From Nitrospirota bacterium (GTDB lineage: Bacteria > Nitrospirota > CAKKRA01 > 9FT-COMBO-42-15), in assembly GCA_016214425.1 (NCBI GenBank), contig JACRON010000004.1, positions 1 to 8,289 of the forward strand: 8,289 nucleotides of DNA. Direction: 5' to 3'. How positions within the stretch are numbered: the first letter of the stretch is position 1; each line of letters begins with the position of its first letter. Positions 5,542 to 8,289 of the stretch are shown here, piece by piece. Below the pieces are notes generated by a model. The model saw nothing but the letters and a program-made list of their open reading frames with translations, ran no database searches and was not told the DNA's origin. The position numbers and the translations under genes are program-made.

Positions 5542-6340
5542 TTAATGGTGCGCTGCCTTCTTTTTTGCACTGCCCTTTGCTGAAACAGGTGCCTCGCCCT
5601 TTTTTAAATAAAAATAAAGGAACAAAGATGCAGCAAAGATTGCAACGCTTATTGTCTGTGCAGTGGAGATATAGCCTCCTATTGTAAGCTGGTCTCCCCT
5701 GAAGCCTTCTACTATAAATCTTGCAATTCCATAGGCCATTCCATATATAAGGAAAAGCTGGCCGTTGAATTTGATTTTTTTTCTAAAAAGAAAGAGCAAA
5801 TATCGTTAAATCAAGGATGAGTTCATAGAACTGTGTTGGATGAAGCGGTATGCCAAGCGGCGCAGCAGCATCTGGATTTGTAAATGTAATTGCCCATGGC
5901 AAATTTGTGGGTTTGCCGTAGCTGCAACCATTGAGTGTGCAGGCGCCTCTTCCGATAGCCTGGCCGAGTATGACTGACGGAGTTACAGTATCTGTGAAAA
6001 ACCAGAAGGAGAGCTTATGCTTTTTGGTAAACCATATTGCTGTAAGCAAGCCAGCAATCAGGCCGCCGTGTATTGCCAGACCGCCTTTCCATATTGCAAA
6101 TATCTCAAGCGGATTCTTTACAAAATACATAGGGTCAAAGAATAGAACATAATATATCCTTGAGCCAATTATGGCAGCAAGTATGGCATAGAAGACAAAA
6201 TCATATACAAGATCAGGGTTTAGCCCCCTCCTCTTTGCCTCTCTTGCGCCGAGTATTGTGCCGGCGATGGCGGCAATGGCAATCATTACGCCGTATGCCC
6301 TTATCTCAAATCCAAATATCTTAAATAAAATAGGATACAT
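5542..6340 (-). pseudogene. lgt: Prolipoprotein diacylglyceryl transferase, single frameshift
   Basis: Lgt moves diacylglycerol from phosphatidylglycerol to the lipobox cysteine of prelipoproteins in the inner membrane. The first frame (6340-5783, 185 residues) starts MYPILFKIFGFEIRAYGVM and has several membrane helices. It carries the H91-G-G element (counterpart of E. coli His103) and G130-R131-G-A-C-T-L-N137-G-C-S-Y-G, followed by LPWAITFTNP and HPTQFYE. It ends ...TIFALSF-stop. The rest (FRKKIKFNGQLFLIYGMAYG, then ARFIVEGFRGDQ) continues in another frame to 5542. The full length 799 bases equals 265 codons plus stop plus one, so one extra base explains the break, most simply in the T5 run at 5785-5789 beside an A8 run. 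The tail is Lys/Ala-rich and ends in HH. The ATG shares a base with the degP stop (TAATG), and GGAGGAG precedes it. Lgt is essential in most Gram-negatives, so a sequence error or an intact second copy is suspected. Confidence 0.9.
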
Positions 6341-7764
6341 TACTCCTCCACCTTAATTGTAACAAAGATAGTGCTTTCTCCTCTCCTGATCAATAATAAG
6401 AGGGTCTCACCTTTTTTCTTTTTATTTATTAATTTTTCATAATCCTCAGTCTTCTTTATTGGGTTACGGTCTCCCTCTAAAATTACATCACCCCTTCGCA
6501 TACCTGCTTCAAAGGAAGGGCTGTTTCTCTCTACATCGGCAACAATAACACCCTCTGCCTTTTCAAGGCCGAACTGTTTGGCAAGCTCAGGTGTTATATC
6601 CTGAACGCGCATGCCAAGTTTATTGGCTGCTTCTTTTACTGTGTCTGCTGCTGCCTCCTTTTCTTCAGGCAGCTTTCCAATCTTTACTGTGATAACCTTT
6701 TCTGCGCTTTCTCTGATAACCTTTAACTTAGCATCTTTCCCAACAGGTGTATTGGCAACTGTTGCCGGAAGCTCCTTCATCTTTTTTATCTTCTTTCCGT
6801 CAAATTCTATTATTACATCGCCCCTCATGATTCCTGCCTTCTCTGCAGGTCCGTTAGAGATAACATCGCCAACCAGCGCGCCCTCTTCCTTTTTCAAGCC
6901 AAGTGATTTTGCAAGGTCTTTAGTAACTTCCTGTATCATAACACCGAGCCAGCCTCTCGTTATCTTTCCCTCCTTTTCAAGCTGGGGGAGGAGGTTTTTT
7001 ACAGTATTTATAGGTATGGCAAAACCTATGCCCTGGCCAGATGCAGTTATGGCAGTATTTATCCCCACAGCCTCGCCCTTCATATTAAACAAAGGTCCGC
7101 CGCTGTTCCCCGGGTTTATTGATGCGTCTGTTTGTATAAAATCATCATAGGGCCCTGCGCCGATTACACGGCCCTTGGCGCTTACAATACCTGCTGTAAC
7201 AGTATGGCCAAGGCCAAAGGGGTTGCCTATTGCCAATACCCATTCTCCAATCTCAAGTTTGTCTGAATCTCCGAGTTCTGCTATTGGAAGCTCTCCCTTA
7301 TCCTCTATCTTTAATAATGCAATGTCAATCTTCTTGTCCTTGCCGATTACCTTTGCCTTGAACTCCCTTTCATCATTAAGCCTTATCATTATCTCTTCTG
7401 CATCCTCAATCACATGATTGTTGGTTAGTATAAGGCCGTCCTTTCTGATGATAAAGCCTGAGCCGAGGCTCTGGGTCTTGAAATCCTTCGGAAGCTCACC
7501 AAAAAAGTCGTCCCAGAAATCCCTGAAATCCTTATCCTGAGGGCCTTGGCCGTGAGGGCTTCTTTCCCCCTTTTTCCCGCGTTTTATAACCTGTGTAGTG
7601 CTGATATTTACTACTGCTGGATTCTCCTTCTTTACCAGCTCTGCAAGTGATGGGAGTCCTTCCTGCGGTTTGGCCTTTGCTGCGCTGTAGCCAATATCTG
7701 AGTAAACAAAGGCCGATATAACTAAAGCTAAAAACAAAAATAAAAATCTTCTTTTAATAATCAT
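6340..7764 (-). CDS. degP: Periplasmic serine protease of the DegP/HtrA (Do) family
   Basis: A 474-residue chaperone-protease that degrades or refolds damaged envelope proteins. A signal peptide occupies residues 1-28. The trypsin-like domain spans about 40-265 with the triad H117 (LTNNHVIEDA), D147 (KKIDIALLKI) and S221 (NPGNSGGPLF). Two PDZ domains follow at about 272-365 (GWLGVMIQEVT, GPAEKAGIMRGDVI) and 383-472 (MRVQDITPELAKQFGL, AGMRRGDVIL). Length and order are typical of DegP/DegQ/MucD; a choice among these needs phylogeny. A charged, Gly-rich loop (about 61-95) between the first strand and the body corresponds to the regulatory LA-loop region. CAGGAGA lies seven to eight bases before the ATG. 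Its stop overlaps the lgt start by one base, so the two are translationally coupled. No GGAAC-N19-TCTAA site is seen before it. Confidence 0.95.
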   Translation of the reverse strand: MIIKRRFLFLFLALVISAFVYSDIGYSAAKAKPQEGLPSLAELVKKENPAVVNISTTQVIKRGKKGERSPHGQGPQDKDFRDFWDDFFGELPKDFKTQSLGSGFIIRKDGLILTNNHVIEDAEEIMIRLNDEREFKAKVIGKDKKIDIALLKIEDKGELPIAELGDSDKLEIGEWVLAIGNPFGLGHTVTAGIVSAKGRVIGAGPYDDFIQTDASINPGNSGGPLFNMKGEAVGINTAITASGQGIGFAIPINTVKNLLPQLEKEGKITRGWLGVMIQEVTKDLAKSLGLKKEEGALVGDVISNGPAEKAGIMRGDVIIEFDGKKIKKMKELPATVANTPVGKDAKLKVIRESAEKVITVKIGKLPEEKEAAADTVKEAANKLGMRVQDITPELAKQFGLEKAEGVIVADVERNSPSFEAGMRRGDVILEGDRNPIKKTEDYEKLINKKKKGETLLLLIRRGESTIFVTIKVEE

Positions 7765-7786
7765 CTATATTCTCCTGTCATTTGTA

Positions 7787-7814
7787 GTAGAGGCGAACGG
7801 CCGTTCGCCCCTAC
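7787..7814. repeat. Near-perfect 28-bp palindrome between ccdA and degP
   Basis: The arms GTAGAGGCGAACGG and CCGTTCGCCCCTAC are inverted copies with one mismatched pair, which is wobble-compatible in RNA on one strand. It lies in the 80-base ccdA-degP gap, just upstream of the degP ribosome binding site. It shares the GTAG(G/A)GGC ends with the palindrome at 75-104 but has a different core, so both belong to one interspersed family. A T-run to make it an intrinsic terminator is absent. The hairpin may modulate read-through or message stability. Confidence 0.75.
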
Positions 7815-7844
7815 AGATTCATTGCTCTTTGCCATATTTTTTTA

Positions 7845-8289
7845 CTAATAGACATCCCATCCAATACCAAATTTATACAAATAGAAGGTAATGATGGAGA
7901 GGGAATTTGTATAAATCAGTATCCCGAGAAATACCAAAAGTATGCCGCTTGCAATGGTAACAATCCTGATATACCTATGGAATTTCTTAAAGTATGACAA
8001 AAATGAGTTTATTGCAACTGCTGAGATAAATAATGGCAAAGCAAGCCCAATGGAATATATTGTAAGAAGCTTTATTCCAGTAGTTACAGAGGCTGATGTG
8101 CTTGCATAAAGAAGTATTGAGCCGAGTATGGGGCCGACGCATGGCGTCCATCCTGCTGCAAAGCCTATACCAACCAAGAATGAGCCGACATAGCCTGCTG
8201 GCTTTGCTTTTATATGGAGCTTCTTTTCCATCTGAAGGAAGGGGAGCTTTAATATTCCCATAATAAAGAGGCCAAAGATAAATATTATT
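7845..8289 (-). CDS. ccdA: CcdA-type thiol-disulfide transporter, partial (5' end outside)
   Basis: The C-terminal 147 residues or so of an inner-membrane protein that passes electrons from cytoplasmic thioredoxin to periplasmic thiol pathways, chiefly cytochrome c maturation. The frame stays open to the right edge, and residues before the first ATG (IIFIFGLFIMGIL) continue the family pattern, so the ATG at 8261 is internal. Helices are visible in GYVGSFLVGIGFAAGW, then PILGSILLYA, TIYSIGLALPLFISAVAI and IRIVTIASGILLVFLGILIY. The conserved second redox cysteine is in GWTPCVGPILGS; the first cysteine and at least one helix lie beyond the edge. There is no thioredoxin-like domain at the C-terminus, so this is CcdA rather than full DsbD. 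It is the first gene of the minus-strand series leading into degP. Confidence 0.88.
   Translation of the reverse strand, partial: IIFIFGLFIMGILKLPFLQMEKKLHIKAKPAGYVGSFLVGIGFAAGWTPCVGPILGSILLYASTSASVTTGIKLLTIYSIGLALPLFISAVAINSFLSYFKKFHRYIRIVTIASGILLVFLGILIYTNSLSIITFYLYKFGIGWDVY

Noticed and set aside
5542..5799. An 85-residue independent membrane protein starting at TTG 5799
   Set aside because: The sequence is the C-terminal part of Lgt in a shifted frame (KFNGQLFLIYGMAYG and EGFRGDQ). The TTG has no ribosome binding site.
6611..7150. A 179-residue open frame on the plus strand opposite degP
   Set aside because: It is the mirror of a well-conserved protease gene, Ser/Phe/Pro-rich as antisense frames of Lys/Glu/Gly-rich genes tend to be, with no domain and no ribosome binding site that stands out.
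7845..8261. A complete 138-residue membrane protein starting at ATG 8261
   Set aside because: The frame stays open to the window edge with family-consistent residues before that ATG, and CcdA needs its first cysteine and helix upstream. The gene is partial.

Overview
The window reads as chromosomal DNA of a Gram-negative bacterium with moderately low GC (about 40% by eye). Nearly all genes act in the cell envelope: a CcdA-type thiol transporter, a DegP/HtrA periplasmic protease, lipoprotein diacylglyceryl transferase, a secreted cupredoxin, a flavin reductase of the geranylgeranyl reductase family, an ECF sigma/anti-sigma pair and an exported DUF4139 protein. The protein style and the interspersed GTCATTGCGAG-type and GTAGGGGC-type repeats resemble anaerobic or environmental lineages such as Nitrospirota or Thermodesulfobacteriota (former Deltaproteobacteria). 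That assignment is an impression, not a proof.

Layout, right to left, because all but one gene is on the minus strand: ccdA (8289 to 7845, cut by the right edge); a palindromic repeat; degP (7764 to 6340); lgt (6340 to 5542, start overlapping the degP stop by one base, frame broken once); a cupredoxin (5511 to 5131); a geranylgeranyl-reductase-family gene (5069 to 3907, broken by a 41-bp tandem duplication); an ECF sigma gene (3863 to 3356, missing most of region 4); and its anti-sigma factor (3356 to 2409, start overlapping the sigma stop). A small plus-strand membrane protein gene (2036 to 2401) converges on the anti-sigma gene. The 454-base gap 1582-2035 holds divergent promoters, a short direct repeat and a 210-bp inverted-repeat element. 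A DUF4139 gene (1581 to 127) follows. At the left edge, a palindrome precedes a good promoter that fires out of the window.

The most useful result is a probable small regulon. An ECF-type promoter, GGAAC-N19-TCTAAT, occurs immediately upstream of the sigma gene and again, with identical spacing, upstream of the DUF4139 gene. This predicts that the sigma factor controls itself, its anti-sigma factor and the DUF4139 protein as an envelope-stress circuit. The sigma gene shown here, however, has lost its -35-recognition helix-turn-helix. Two other genes between 3356 and 6340 also carry frame lesions, each of which can be traced to a simple event. These could be real decay or assembly/sequence errors, and re-mapping reads would decide. 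No tRNA, rRNA, CRISPR array, transposase or phage gene was seen.
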